From Kordiimonas lipolytica (lineage in GTDB: Bacteria; Pseudomonadota; Alphaproteobacteria; Sphingomonadales; Kordiimonadaceae), in the NCBI RefSeq assembly GCF_001550065.1, contig NZ_LRUB01000002.1:62001-126000 (forward strand): a DNA stretch of 64,000 nucleotides, in the 5' to 3' direction. Position numbers and translations under genes: made by a program. Under the pieces are notes generated by a model, which was not told the origin of the DNA, made no database searches, and worked only from the letters and a program-made list of their open reading frames with translations. Positions 24,737-33,035 of this stretch are shown in pieces. How positions within the stretch are numbered: position 1 is the first letter of the stretch; the number at the start of each line of letters is the position of its first letter.

Positions 24737-25156
24737 ATGATGTCTCTTGAAAATACGACGATCGCTGAAATTTTGGACACATTCGAGTTTCTCGATGATT
24801 GGGAAGACCGCTACCGCTATGTGATCGACCTGGGGCGCAAGTTACCGCCGCTCGACGAGAGCGAGATGACGGATGACTATAAAGTGCGCGGTTGTCAGAG
24901 CCAGGTGTGGCTGGTGCCTGAGGTGGACGCGGAAGGCCGTATCCATCTGCGCGGTGACAGCGACGCCCATATCGTCAAGGGCTTGGTGGCTTTGATGCTG
25001 CTGATCTATTCCGGCAAGACGGCTGAGGAGATTTTGGCCACAGACGCCAAGGGCATCCTGGACCAGCTTGGCCTTGCGGCGCACCTGTCGCCCATGCGGG
25101 CCAACGGCCTGTTTTCCATGGTCGAACGGATAAGGGCCATCGCCGAAGCGGCCTAA
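24737..25156 (+). CDS. sufE: SufE-family cysteine desulfurase sulfur acceptor
   Basis: A 139-residue SufE-like protein. The active Cys53 lies in the conserved motif VRGCQSQVWL. The fold signature continues with 'HLRGDSDAHIVKGLVALMLLIYSGKTAEEIL' and 'GLAAHLSPMRANGLFSMVERIRAIA'. SufE accepts persulfide sulfur from SufS and passes it to the SufB scaffold for Fe-S cluster assembly. It is stand-alone here, with no other suf genes nearby, as is common in alphaproteobacteria. Two adjacent ATG codons (24737 and 24740) are possible starts. Confidence 0.95.
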   Translation: MMSLENTTIAEILDTFEFLDDWEDRYRYVIDLGRKLPPLDESEMTDDYKVRGCQSQVWLVPEVDAEGRIHLRGDSDAHIVKGLVALMLLIYSGKTAEEILATDAKGILDQLGLAAHLSPMRANGLFSMVERIRAIAEAA

Positions 25157-25188
25157 GTTTAGCCCATCAAATTGCAATGTTATGTTCA

Positions 25189-25217
25189 ATGGATGCTGAA
25201 CTTGTTTCAGGGTCTAT
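25189..25217. repeat. Partial copy of a dispersed CTGAACTTGTTTCAG repeat
   Basis: The core TGCTGAACTTGTTTCAG, flanked by ATGGA on the left and GGTCTAT on the right, matches one arm of the inverted repeat at 61652-61739. It lies between sufE and the convergent NSS transporter gene. Elements with this core are frequent intergenic repeats in several alphaproteobacterial genomes. Confidence 0.6.
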
Positions 25218-25255
25218 GTCAGGTGGTAATGGCGCCAGCTTACCCTGCAAAAGAA

Positions 25256-25280
25256 AAGGCCCCGGATTTTCCGGGGCCTT
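25256..25280. terminator. Intrinsic terminator between sufE and the NSS transporter
   Basis: AAGGCCCCGG-ATTTT-CCGGGGCCTT is a perfect 10-bp stem. On the minus strand it is followed by TTCTTTT, so it should end the transporter transcript. The plus side (CTTTG) is weaker but may help terminate sufE. Confidence 0.85.
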
Positions 25281-25303
25281 CTTTGTGTCTGCTGGTATCT
25301 GTC

Positions 25304-26740
25304 TTAGGCGATGAAGTTGTCAAAGATAATCTTGCCGAAGATGATACCGATGGCCGTTGGGCTCACGAACCGCACCAGGAAGTACCAGATGCGGAAGGTC
25401 TTATCGCTGAGCGCCAGCTCATCCATCATGTTCTTGCGTGTCACGAACCAACCCACGAACAGCGCCGTGAACATGCCGCCAAGTGGCATCATGATGTTGT
25501 TGGTCAGGAAGTCTTTCACGCCCATGATGTCCAGCTCAAGCCCAAGCATGTTGATCTTGATGTCCGACAGCAGGTTTGTGCCCTGGCTGTAGGCTGACAG
25601 AACGCCAAGAAGCCCTGCGGCCACGCCCATGGTGACGGCAACCTTACGGCGGTTCCAGCCGGTTTTCTCCTCGACATAGGATACAGGTGGCTCCAGAAGC
25701 GAGATGGAGCTTGTAACTGCCGCCACAGCCAACAGGCCGAAGAACAGTGTGCCGAATACGATCCCGAAAGGCATCTGGCCGAAGGCGATTGGCAGGCTCA
25801 TGAACACCAGGCCGCCGCCACCGGCAACATCAAGGCCATATGCGAATACGATTGGGAAAATCGCGAGACCAGCCATCAGTGCAACGGCACTGTCTGCTGC
25901 CGCAATGGTCACGGCGGACTTGCCGATCTTCACGTCTTTCGTCAGGTACGAACCATAGGTCATGATGGAACCAAGCGCGAGCGAGAGCGAGAAGAACGAC
26001 TGGCCCAGCGCCTGCAGGACCGTGTCCAGGCTGAAGCGTGTTGCCGGTTCGCCGGCTGCGATGGCTTCAGCGGTGTTCGGCTTGAACAACAGTTTGTCGA
26101 AATCCGGGTTGAACAGGAAGTCGATGGTCTTGGCGAAGTCGCCCGTGAAGCCGGAATAGATCACCAGAATGATCAGGATGGCGAACAGCGCCGGCATCAG
26201 CACGGTTACGGCTTTTTCGAGGCCGCCCTGAACGCCTTTCGCCACGATGAAGATGGTAATGGCCATGAAGGCAAAGTGGGACACCAGCGTTTTCACCGGG
26301 TCAGAGATATAACCAACGAAGGTGTTTTGCGCCGTTTCCGCGTCAATGCCGCTGAAGGTGCCCATGGCCGCTTTGGCCATATAGGCCAGTGTCCAGCCGC
26401 CCACGACCGAATAAAAGCTGATCACGATGAAGGCGCCAACCACGCCAGACCAGCCGATCAGGCTCCACCAATGACTTTTCTTTTCGTCTTGTGCGATCTT
26501 TTTCATCGACCCGATTGGTGACAATTGCCCGCGCCGCCCAAGCGAAAGCTCTGCCACCAGCATGGGTGTGCCGATGAAGAATACAAACAGCAGGTAAACC
26601 ATGACGAAGGCACCGCCGCCGCCTTCACCTGCTTCATATGGAAATTTCCAAATATTGCCCAATCCGACGGCGCTACCGACGGCGGCCATGATAAAGGCCC
26701 AGCGCGATGACCAATGAGCGTGTTGTGCTGCTCCAGCCAT
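25304..26740 (-). CDS. Sodium-dependent neurotransmitter-symporter (NSS/SNF) family transporter
   Basis: A 478-residue inner-membrane protein with 11-12 helices. The TM1 motif 'SAVGLGNIWKFPYEAGEGGGGAFVMVYLLFVFFIGTPMLVAELSLGRRG' is diagnostic for the LeuT/NSS fold, and the TM6 region 'FFSLSLALGSIMTYGSYL' supplies the unwound substrate site. Family members import amino acids or related amines with sodium; the substrate here is not known. It is a single gene ending at the terminator at 25256-25280. Confidence 0.93.
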   Translation of the reverse strand: MAGAAQHAHWSSRWAFIMAAVGSAVGLGNIWKFPYEAGEGGGGAFVMVYLLFVFFIGTPMLVAELSLGRRGQLSPIGSMKKIAQDEKKSHWWSLIGWSGVVGAFIVISFYSVVGGWTLAYMAKAAMGTFSGIDAETAQNTFVGYISDPVKTLVSHFAFMAITIFIVAKGVQGGLEKAVTVLMPALFAILIILVIYSGFTGDFAKTIDFLFNPDFDKLLFKPNTAEAIAAGEPATRFSLDTVLQALGQSFFSLSLALGSIMTYGSYLTKDVKIGKSAVTIAAADSAVALMAGLAIFPIVFAYGLDVAGGGGLVFMSLPIAFGQMPFGIVFGTLFFGLLAVAAVTSSISLLEPPVSYVEEKTGWNRRKVAVTMGVAAGLLGVLSAYSQGTNLLSDIKINMLGLELDIMGVKDFLTNNIMMPLGGMFTALFVGWFVTRKNMMDELALSDKTFRIWYFLVRFVSPTAIGIIFGKIIFDNFIA

Positions 26741-26875
26741 AAATCCCTCTCCCCGAGTTACTATATTTTTTGCGCAGTATGACAGCCCATGCGCAATTTG
26801 GGCGCCATCATAGAAAGAAGGCGCCCCAGTGGCTAGCGGAATCTTTGGTGGCGAAACAAGGCCTTAAACCAAGGC

Positions 26876-27676
26876 TTACGGCGACGTGTCGAGCACTGCG
26901 CAATAGTCGCCGTTGCTTTTGACCTGTTGGCAAAGGCGGCGGGCGTCATCCCGATTGTCCAGCCGCACGCCCAGGCGCACAACGCCGCCCGAAACATTGA
27001 CCTCCCACTGGTCGATATAGCCCTTAAGGGATGGGAACTTGGCCTCAAGCGTCGGCTTGTTGCCCTGGGCGGACTGGTATGTCTTGTAGCTTTCCAGGTG
27101 CGCGAACCAGCGCCCAAGTGGCGAGGTGGACTGAGGCCTGTAAACGGTCATCGGCGAGCTGCTGAATCCGCTTGAAGGACGGACGGAACTGATCGCGCTG
27201 CCGCCGTCCAGGGTCGGCAGGCCTTCATGCAGTTGTTGCGGGCGCGCGGAGGCGACATCCAGCGACCGCAGGTTCTGTGCGATCAGGGCCAGGCGGCGGG
27301 CCGCTTCGCTTGAGACGGTGCCATTCGCAAGAAGTTCGGTGCCGCAGTGCAGATACACAGGGTCTGTGGACCCTGCTGCCATCAGCCCAGCATAGAGTTT
27401 GCGGGCGGATACAGGGTGCCCGCTTTTCTCCATCGCGAGCGCTGTGAAGAACTGGTCAACAGGGCTGGCGAGCGGCTCGGCGCTCAGGATTTCGACAGCG
27501 TCGGCTGCACGTCCTTCACACAGGGCATTGGCCACCGGTTTTGGTGCGCGCTTGGCGCCTGCTGTAGGCTTGGTGCCCACAGGCGCGCTTGAGCATGCCG
27601 CGACAAGCAGAAGGGACAGCGCGAAGCCTGCGCCTTTTGCGATAGCACTGATGCCGGAATTATTGAGACTGCGCAT
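26876..27676 (-). CDS. SPOR-domain lipoprotein
   Basis: About 266 residues. The N-terminus (MRSLNNSGISAIAKGAGFALSLLLVAAC) has a lipobox LVAAC, so an outer- or inner-membrane lipoprotein is likely. The middle (~60-150) is helical, TPR-like and Ala-rich. The C-terminal ~75 residues (WFAHLESYKTYQSAQ...VRLGVRLDNRDDARRLCQQVKSNGDYCAVL) are a SPOR domain, which binds denuded septal peptidoglycan. The first ~16 codons overlap the 3' end of the carbonic anhydrase-like gene, so the two are coupled. An earlier start (27730) would put extra residues before the signal. Confidence 0.82.
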   Translation of the reverse strand: MRSLNNSGISAIAKGAGFALSLLLVAACSSAPVGTKPTAGAKRAPKPVANALCEGRAADAVEILSAEPLASPVDQFFTALAMEKSGHPVSARKLYAGLMAAGSTDPVYLHCGTELLANGTVSSEAARRLALIAQNLRSLDVASARPQQLHEGLPTLDGGSAISSVRPSSGFSSSPMTVYRPQSTSPLGRWFAHLESYKTYQSAQGNKPTLEAKFPSLKGYIDQWEVNVSGGVVRLGVRLDNRDDARRLCQQVKSNGDYCAVLDTSP

Positions 27677-28418
27677 CGAGGATAATCCGGTTGTCGCGAG
27701 GTTGCACAGGGCGGTTGTTGGTGCCGACAATGCCCTGAACCAGTTTGATCTGGTCCGCGGAGAATTCGATCGGTGTCTTTAGCACATACCAGTTTACGCC
27801 CGGTGTGCATGGCGGATGGCTCAGGGACCCCATATAGCGGAAATAGTCTTTTTCCTGCGGCATGAAGTCCCGCGCATTGATTTTCACATTCGGCAGGTTC
27901 ACGCCCTGGCCTGTTTCAATCGGCAGGTGCGGCAGCAGTTCTTCCGCCGCTTCGTTTGTTCCGCCTTCCTTCACCAGAACCGACACGATGGCCATTTCAC
28001 CGCTCAGCGCCTGATGGGTGAACTGAATTTCAAGGGGGAAGGTGCGGTCCAGAACCTGGTGTTCTGCCGGTGTATGGAAATGGAATTCCTTCAGGACGAA
28101 AACCTTGGCCCCCACCCGCAGGATGCTGCCGGGCGCATAATTCTGGCGCACGGTGCTGCCGTCATTATGGGTGGCGACTGAGGTGACATTGTAAAGAGGC
28201 TCCAGCCGGTACATCACGGCGGGTTCGGTGCCGGAGATCACGATCGGGGACTGCATGCCCGCACCGCATGCCGGTGCAATGGATGACCATGCATCCGGGC
28301 CGGTACTGCCGCTGTAGCTCCACTCCTGTCCAAAGCTCCAACTGTCCTGAAACGCGGACGCTGCCGTCGCCGTGCCGATGATGGCGGCAAAAGCAGCCAA
28401 GGCATGTTTTCGGATCAT
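27660..28418 (-). CDS. Alpha-carbonic anhydrase-like periplasmic protein, third zinc ligand substituted
   Basis: A 252-residue protein with signal peptide (...TATAASAF) and an alpha-class carbonic anhydrase fold: 'FHFHTPAEH' supplies His113, His115 and Glu119, and 'GSLSHPPCTPGVNW' with Cys51/Cys195 gives the typical bacterial disulfide. In the family motif E-x-H-x-x-H the first His is the third zinc ligand, but here the sequence is EIQFTH. So Gln132 (codon CAG, 28023-28025 on the minus strand) replaces that His, while His135 aligns with the non-ligand one. The Thr199/Thr200 positions are Ser/His. Similar His-to-Gln changes occur in animal carbonic anhydrase-related proteins without activity. 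Activity is therefore doubtful. Confidence 0.85.
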   Translation of the reverse strand: MIRKHALAAFAAIIGTATAASAFQDSWSFGQEWSYSGSTGPDAWSSIAPACGAGMQSPIVISGTEPAVMYRLEPLYNVTSVATHNDGSTVRQNYAPGSILRVGAKVFVLKEFHFHTPAEHQVLDRTFPLEIQFTHQALSGEMAIVSVLVKEGGTNEAAEELLPHLPIETGQGVNLPNVKINARDFMPQEKDYFRYMGSLSHPPCTPGVNWYVLKTPIEFSADQIKLVQGIVGTNNRPVQPRDNRIILDAQSQ

Positions 28419-28528
28419 AATCCCCTCCTGATACGGCGCCGGGCGGCTGAAAATTACAGCTGGCCGCCTTCGTCACTCAATCTGGCCTCAACCGATCTTG
28501 GCCCTAAGCTACTATGCTGGGCGCGCTA

Positions 28529-29998
28529 TTAAAAGCCTGTAATTTCATCTAGTTCCCGGGCAAACTGTGCCAACCTTGCGGGCATATCGGCCTCTGCCAT
28601 GTTGGCGAACCCAAACAACAGCCCTTTTTGTGGCTTGGCATGGCTGTAGCTGGCCGAAAGCGGCACGGCGCCAAGGCCAGCGCGGTGGGCGGCGGCCGCC
28701 AGCTTCCGGTCGTCCATATGGGCAAGGGAGGGGGCGGCAAGTCCGACAACATGCAGTCCTGCATCTGTCGGCAATAGCGTGAAATAGGGCGCGAGGCATT
28801 CGCTCGCCGTGTCGAAGAAGCACTGCAGCCGTTCCTTGTGGATCGACCGAAGCCGCCTCAGGTGGCGGGCGAAGTGACCGTCGGCGATGAAACGCTCCAG
28901 GATCATCTGGTCTGAGAGCGGTGGGAAGCTCTCTGTCTGTTCCCTGTGCCGGATCACGCGTGAAGCCATGCTGGGTGGCAGCACCAAATATCCGATCCTG
29001 AGAGACAGAAACAGCGACTTGGAAAAGCTGCCGCCATAAATCACATGTCTGCCGCCATCCAGCCCCTGAAGCGATTGCACGGGGCGCCCGCCATAGCGGA
29101 ACTCGCTGTCATAGTCGTCCTCAAGGATATAGGCGCCTGTCTCTCTGGCCCATTCCAGAAGCTCAAGGCGGCGGCTGACCGGCATGGTGGAGCCCAGCGG
29201 ATAGTGCCTGCTGGGCGTCACCAAAAGCATGCCCGGTGCCTCACGGGACCGGGCGGGCACCACGGCGCCGCTATTGTCGACTTGGGTAAAAGCAACCTTG
29301 TGCGGCAGGGATTCGGCTGTCCGCAGGATACCGGGATAGCCCGGATCTTCCAGGATAAGCGTCCGGTCATGTGGGATGATGCTTTCGGCCACGAACTTCA
29401 GGCCCTGCTGCAGCCCAGTGGTGATCATGATCTGGTCTGCATCCGCTAGCACGCCGCGCGCTGTTTGCAGGTAACTTGCGATGGCTTCCCTCAGCGGTCG
29501 GTACCCTGCCGGGTCATTGTGCTCCAATTCACTTGTGCCGGCATGCCGCCACACGCGTCCGGCAATTCGCGCCCAAAGGGCGAAGGGGAACTGGTCCAGC
29601 GCCGGCATGCCCGAAAGCGGCCTCTTTGCGCGGCCTGATGGCCTGTCTGTCTGCGCCTTTGGGCTGTCGCCAACCGTCAGATAGTGGTCTGGAAGGTCAC
29701 TGCTGACAAACGTGCCCGCGCCAACCCGGCTTTCAAGATAGCCTTCGGCCATCAGCTGGTCATAGGCGGCAAGAACCGTATTGCGGGAAAGCGAAAGGCG
29801 TGTGGCCATGGCGCGGCTGGCGGGCAGGCGGTCCCCGGCATGCAGGTGGCCTTTCAAGATGGCGTCCTGCAGCAGAAGCATCAGCTGTTCATTCAGCGGT
29901 GTGTCGCTTTCCGGGTTCAGGCCGGGTGTCAGAAGGGTTTCCACCATCCGATCTGTGCGGCGGCGGGCGTTTGCGCCAGCGTTGATTTGACCGGACAT
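28529..29998 (-). CDS. MocR/PdxR-type regulator (GntR HTH fused to aminotransferase)
   Basis: A 489-residue protein. A GntR winged helix is at ~30-100 (LLLQDAILKGHLHAGDRLPASRAMATRLSLSRNTVLAAYDQLMAEGYLESRVGAGTFVS). A fold-type I PLP aminotransferase-like domain is at ~130-485. The PLP lysine lies in YGGSFSKSLFLSLRIGYLVLP and the ILEDDYDSEF motif is conserved. MocR proteins sense PLP or amino compounds and control vitamin B6 or amine metabolism. It is divergent from a PNPOx-like gene, and the gap holds a palindrome and direct repeats, so that cassette is its likely target. Confidence 0.92.
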   Translation of the reverse strand: MSGQINAGANARRRTDRMVETLLTPGLNPESDTPLNEQLMLLLQDAILKGHLHAGDRLPASRAMATRLSLSRNTVLAAYDQLMAEGYLESRVGAGTFVSSDLPDHYLTVGDSPKAQTDRPSGRAKRPLSGMPALDQFPFALWARIAGRVWRHAGTSELEHNDPAGYRPLREAIASYLQTARGVLADADQIMITTGLQQGLKFVAESIIPHDRTLILEDPGYPGILRTAESLPHKVAFTQVDNSGAVVPARSREAPGMLLVTPSRHYPLGSTMPVSRRLELLEWARETGAYILEDDYDSEFRYGGRPVQSLQGLDGGRHVIYGGSFSKSLFLSLRIGYLVLPPSMASRVIRHREQTESFPPLSDQMILERFIADGHFARHLRRLRSIHKERLQCFFDTASECLAPYFTLLPTDAGLHVVGLAAPSLAHMDDRKLAAAAHRAGLGAVPLSASYSHAKPQKGLLFGFANMAEADMPARLAQFARELDEITGF

Positions 29999-30000
29999 AA

Positions 30001-30055
30001 TTGGACCCTTGAAAAATTATAAATTGGACCTTCTTGTGGGATCAATATTATCCCA
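30001..30055. promoter_or_regulatory. Candidate MocR operator region
   Basis: Two direct copies of TTGGACC (30001-30007 and 30024-30030, 23 bp apart) are followed by the palindrome TGGGAT-caatatt-ATCCCA (30037-30055). The region lies between the MocR gene and the PNPOx-like gene. MocR proteins typically bind direct repeats, often with an additional inverted one, in such divergent gaps. Confidence 0.55.
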
Positions 30056-30103
30056 AGCTGCGGCCATGTCCAGTCCTGAAGAGAGAAGAGCGAAAGATCA
30101 GAA

Positions 30104-30766
30104 ATGGCCGAGTTCACGATAAACGAGCGAAACAGGGTAAAGCGCGGTCACAAGCGCGCCCGGTATGATGAAGAAACCATATATGGCATCCTCGACAGTC
30201 ACTTTCTTTGCCATGTGGCCTATGAGGTCGGTGGCCAGCCGCAGATCATTCCCACCAGCTACTGGCGGGAAGGCAACCGGCTTTATTGGCATGGGGCATC
30301 TAAAAGCCGGATGATCGTTGAGGTCACAAGCGGCAAAGATGTGTGTGTGAGCGTCACCCATCTGGATGGGCTTGTGCTGGCGCGCTCGGCCTTCAATACC
30401 AGCGCCAATTACCGCTCGGTGGTCTGCTATGGCCGTCCCGAACTGGTGACGGACACGGCAGAGTTCGACCGCCAGATGGAGCTGTTTTTCGAACAGCTTG
30501 CACCGGGCCGCTGGCCGCAGCTTCGACCGGTCACGGATCAGGAGCGCAAGGCCACGGGCCTTGTGGTGATGGAAATAGAGGACGCAGCGGCAAAGGTGCG
30601 CGATGGCGGCCCCGGTGACGGTGACACGGAAGATGTCGACTGGCCGGTTTGGGCCGGGCATATTCCGCTCACGACCCAGCAGCGTGGCCCAGTGGGCGTG
30701 CATGAGGGCGTGCGGGCAGCGCTTAATCACCCCTTGATGCCGGGGTACGACTGGAACAACAGGTAG
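30104..30766 (+). CDS. Pyridoxamine 5'-phosphate oxidase-like flavin-binding protein
   Basis: A 220-residue split-barrel protein of the Pyridox_ox_2 / NimA-like group ('ILDSHFLCHVAYEVGGQPQIIPTSYWREGNRLYWHGASKSRM...VCVSVTHLDGLVLARSAFNTSANYRSVVCYG'). Such proteins bind FMN or F420 and act on small aromatic or nitro compounds; true PNPOx activity is unlikely. The C-terminal part ends GHIPLTTQQRGPVGVHEGVRAALNHP. It is the first gene of a plus-strand cassette with a DUF1272 and a GNAT gene, opposite the MocR regulator. Confidence 0.88.
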   Translation: MAEFTINERNRVKRGHKRARYDEETIYGILDSHFLCHVAYEVGGQPQIIPTSYWREGNRLYWHGASKSRMIVEVTSGKDVCVSVTHLDGLVLARSAFNTSANYRSVVCYGRPELVTDTAEFDRQMELFFEQLAPGRWPQLRPVTDQERKATGLVVMEIEDAAAKVRDGGPGDGDTEDVDWPVWAGHIPLTTQQRGPVGVHEGVRAALNHPLMPGYDWNNR

Positions 30767-30773
30767 GTGCGCC

Positions 30774-31082
30774 ATGCTGGATATCAGACCCAACTGCGAG
30801 CATTGCGACAAGCATCTGGCGCCAGATGCGACTGACGCCATGATCTGCTCGTATGAATGCACCTTCTGCGCTGACTGCGTGGAAAGCGTGCTTGAAAATG
30901 TGTGTCCCAATTGTGGCGGCGGCTTTGTGTCGCGCCCTGTTCGCCCAGCCACAGAATGGCGAACAGGTGTGTCGTGCGCGCATCAGAAGCCGAGCGAGAA
31001 AAGGGTTTTAAAGCCGGTGGACAAGCATGCCCACAAGGCTTTTGCGCAAACGATCAAAACAATCCCACCCCAAAAGAGGTAG
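30774..31082 (+). CDS. DUF1272 zinc-ribbon-like protein
   Basis: A 102-residue protein whose first ~60 residues match DUF1272: LDIRPNCEHCDKHLAPDATDAMICSYECTFCADCVESVLENVCPNCGGGFVSRP, with paired CxxC motifs (CEHC, CADC, CPNC and further Cys) that should bind zinc. Function unknown for the family. The tail is basic and low-complexity. It starts 7 bases after the PNPOx-like stop and is followed at once by a GNAT gene. DUF1272 genes are often found beside PNPOx-like and acetyltransferase genes. Confidence 0.88.
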   Translation: MLDIRPNCEHCDKHLAPDATDAMICSYECTFCADCVESVLENVCPNCGGGFVSRPVRPATEWRTGVSCAHQKPSEKRVLKPVDKHAHKAFAQTIKTIPPQKR

Positions 31083-31086
31083 CGCC

Positions 31087-31782
31087 ATGGACGGCATGAC
31101 AAAAGCAAGCCTGAAGAATTGGGGCGGATGTAAAACACCGGGCGGTGCGGTTCTCAAGGGCCGGTATGCCGTGCTTGAGCCCCTTGACTGGGACCAGCAC
31201 AGAGACGGCCTTTACGGGGCTATCGCTGGTGAGGAGAACCGGTCGATATGGGACTATATGCCCGTTGGCCCGTTCGAGGACGGCGCTTCAGCCTTTCAGG
31301 AAACATTTGAAGCCATCCGCCAGCAGGGTGGTTGGCGCACCATGGTGATCCGCGACGCACAGTGTGGCGACGTGTTGGGCATGGCCAGCTATATGCGTCT
31401 CCGCGAGGCCTTCGGCAGTTGCGAGGTAGGCTGCGTGGCCTTTGGCGAGCGCCTCAAACGCACGCGCGTCGCCACCGAAGCCATTTTCCTGATGGCCGCC
31501 CATGTGTTCGACGACCTGGCCTATCGCCGGTTCGAATGGAAATGCGATGACGGCAACGCCGCCAGCATGCGCGCGGCCGTGCGCTTCGGCTTCACTTGTG
31601 AAGGCACCTTCCGGCAGGACATGGTGGTCAAGGGCCGTAACCGCGACAGTGCCTGGTATTCCATGCTGGACAGTGAATGGCCTGCCCTGAGGGCAGCCTT
31701 CCGGACCTGGCTTGCGCCGGAAAATTTCGGTTCTGACGGCGTTCAGAAAGCTTCACTTGAAAGCTACCGCGCAGCGCTCTGA
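31087..31782 (+). CDS. RimJ/RimL-type GNAT acetyltransferase
   Basis: About 231 residues. The N-terminal 'GRYAVLEPLDWDQHRDGLYGAI' and the later 'GSCEVGCVAFGERLKRTRVATEAIFLMAAHVFDDLAYRRFEWKCDDGNAASMRAAVRFGFTCEGTFRQDMVVKGRNRDSAWYSML' are typical of the RimJ/RimL subfamily. The acceptor may be a protein N-terminus or a small amine. ATG 31087 has AGAGGT at a good distance. An upstream in-frame ATG would overlap the DUF1272 gene by 56 bp. Third gene of the MocR-divergent cassette. Confidence 0.9.
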   Translation: MDGMTKASLKNWGGCKTPGGAVLKGRYAVLEPLDWDQHRDGLYGAIAGEENRSIWDYMPVGPFEDGASAFQETFEAIRQQGGWRTMVIRDAQCGDVLGMASYMRLREAFGSCEVGCVAFGERLKRTRVATEAIFLMAAHVFDDLAYRRFEWKCDDGNAASMRAAVRFGFTCEGTFRQDMVVKGRNRDSAWYSMLDSEWPALRAAFRTWLAPENFGSDGVQKASLESYRAAL

Positions 31783-31792
31783 AAAAAAGAAA

Positions 31793-31820
31793 CCCGAGCA
31801 GGGCAGGTGCCACGCTCGGG
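31793..31820 (-). terminator. Intrinsic terminator, minus strand
   Basis: CCCGAGC (31793-31799) pairs with GCTCGGG (31814-31820). Read on the minus strand the hairpin is followed by TTTCTTTTTTT, so it can end the DMT-transporter transcript arriving from the right. It is also close behind the GNAT gene on the plus strand. Confidence 0.65.
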
Positions 31821-31971
31821 AATGAGGGCCTGAGGCAAGCCTGAATGGGAGGTTCAGCTTTCTCAGGAGGGGTTCTGTTATTTTTGTTGTTCGAGTGTCC
31901 AGTCGGTTGCGCTATTGGGTGCGGTCGGGAACGAGTTTACTCTTTGACAAAAGCGCGCCCACGGTGGCTCA

Positions 31972-32892
31972 TCAAATTTTTCCTTTGCGAAGGCGCACCC
32001 CCATGGCGATGCCGATGCCGCCGATGATGGCCACAAGCCCCAGAAGTTCGACCAGCGTTGGTTCTTCGCCGAGCACAAGGAACGACAGGATCACCGCCAC
32101 CACAGGGATCAGGGCATTCAGGGTTGCGGCCCGGCTGGTCCCCAGATAACCAACGGCCTTGTTGAACAGCACCAGCGCCAGAATGGCGGAGACAACTCCC
32201 TGCCAGAGGCCTTGGGTAAGAAGCGTTGCAGGCGAGACGCTGGTGATGCCTTCGGCAAAGCCGAACACGCAGCCGATCGCCACCAGGAGGAGTGACAGAA
32301 AGGACACGCGTGCCGCAATGACAAGGCCGTCCGTTGGCCACTGGCGCACGAAGAAAGTATAGCCTGCCCACAAAAGGCCGCCTGCCATGAACAACAGATC
32401 ACCCTTCAGCGACGGCGTCATGCCGCCAGATGCAAGGCAGATCAGGCCGATAAGAATGGCCCCAGCGCCCAGTGCCCGCGTGCGGGTGATTTTCTCCCCA
32501 AACCAGATGTGCGCCAGTATAAGGCTTGTTACCAGCATGGTGCCGGGAATGATCACGCCGCCATGGCCAGCGGGTGCATGCTCAAAAGCGCTTGAAACCA
32601 CCAGGCTATAGGTGAAGCCCGCCCCCAGCATCATCACGAAGGCCTGCCCCCATTCCTTGAGGCCGGGCCTGCCGCGGAAGGCAAAGGGCAAAAGCAAAGG
32701 CCCCGCCACAGCAAAGCGCAAAAGCACAATCTGGAAAGGCGTGAGGGCATCGGCATTGACCCCGATGGAGGTCACGACCGGCCATGTGCCCCAGATGAAG
32801 GCTGCTGACAGGCCACATACAAGGCCGACGACGGGAACCGCCGGCACCGGCATGGCGCCAAGCGCGGGTGTGGGCTGAACATTGTCGGTCAT
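31972..32892 (-). CDS. EamA/DMT-superfamily exporter
   Basis: A 306-residue inner-membrane protein with ten predicted helices in two EamA halves. The first half has 'GLSAAFIWGTWPVVTSIG' and 'LTPFQIVLLRFAVAGPLLLPF', and the second ends 'LIPVVAVILSFLVLGEEPTLVELLGLVAIIGGIGIAMG', a highly typical DMT signature. Members export amino acids and metabolites; the substrate is unknown. It is divergent from an Lrp/AsnC regulator gene, which is the usual pairing for amino-acid export, so the regulator likely controls it. Confidence 0.92.
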   Translation of the reverse strand: MTDNVQPTPALGAMPVPAVPVVGLVCGLSAAFIWGTWPVVTSIGVNADALTPFQIVLLRFAVAGPLLLPFAFRGRPGLKEWGQAFVMMLGAGFTYSLVVSSAFEHAPAGHGGVIIPGTMLVTSLILAHIWFGEKITRTRALGAGAILIGLICLASGGMTPSLKGDLLFMAGGLLWAGYTFFVRQWPTDGLVIAARVSFLSLLLVAIGCVFGFAEGITSVSPATLLTQGLWQGVVSAILALVLFNKAVGYLGTSRAATLNALIPVVAVILSFLVLGEEPTLVELLGLVAIIGGIGIAMGVRLRKGKI

Positions 32893-32970
32893 ATTTCTAT
32901 CCTGCTGTCCATCTTGCTGTGGTTTTCTTATTTTGAATAATATGGCGTGAGCGGCGCGTTTAATCTTCGC

Positions 32971-33008
32971 AAAATTCGCATTTTGATGATAAAGTTCATC
33001 ATAATTTT
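32971..33008. promoter_or_regulatory. Candidate Lrp-type operator between exporter and regulator
   Basis: An AT-rich dyad: ATGAT (32986-32990) with ATCAT (32998-33002), flanked by AAAATT (32971-32976) and AATTTT (33003-33008). AT-rich imperfect dyads are typical Lrp/AsnC targets. The support is position and partial symmetry only. Confidence 0.35.
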
Positions 33009-33035
33009 ACTTAAGGGCGCGGAAAAAATACGCAT

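Noticed and set aside
26800..26826. GGGCGCC / GGCGCCC inverted repeat beyond the SPOR gene as a terminator
   Set aside because: The 13-base loop and the lack of a T-run on the minus strand make termination unlikely.
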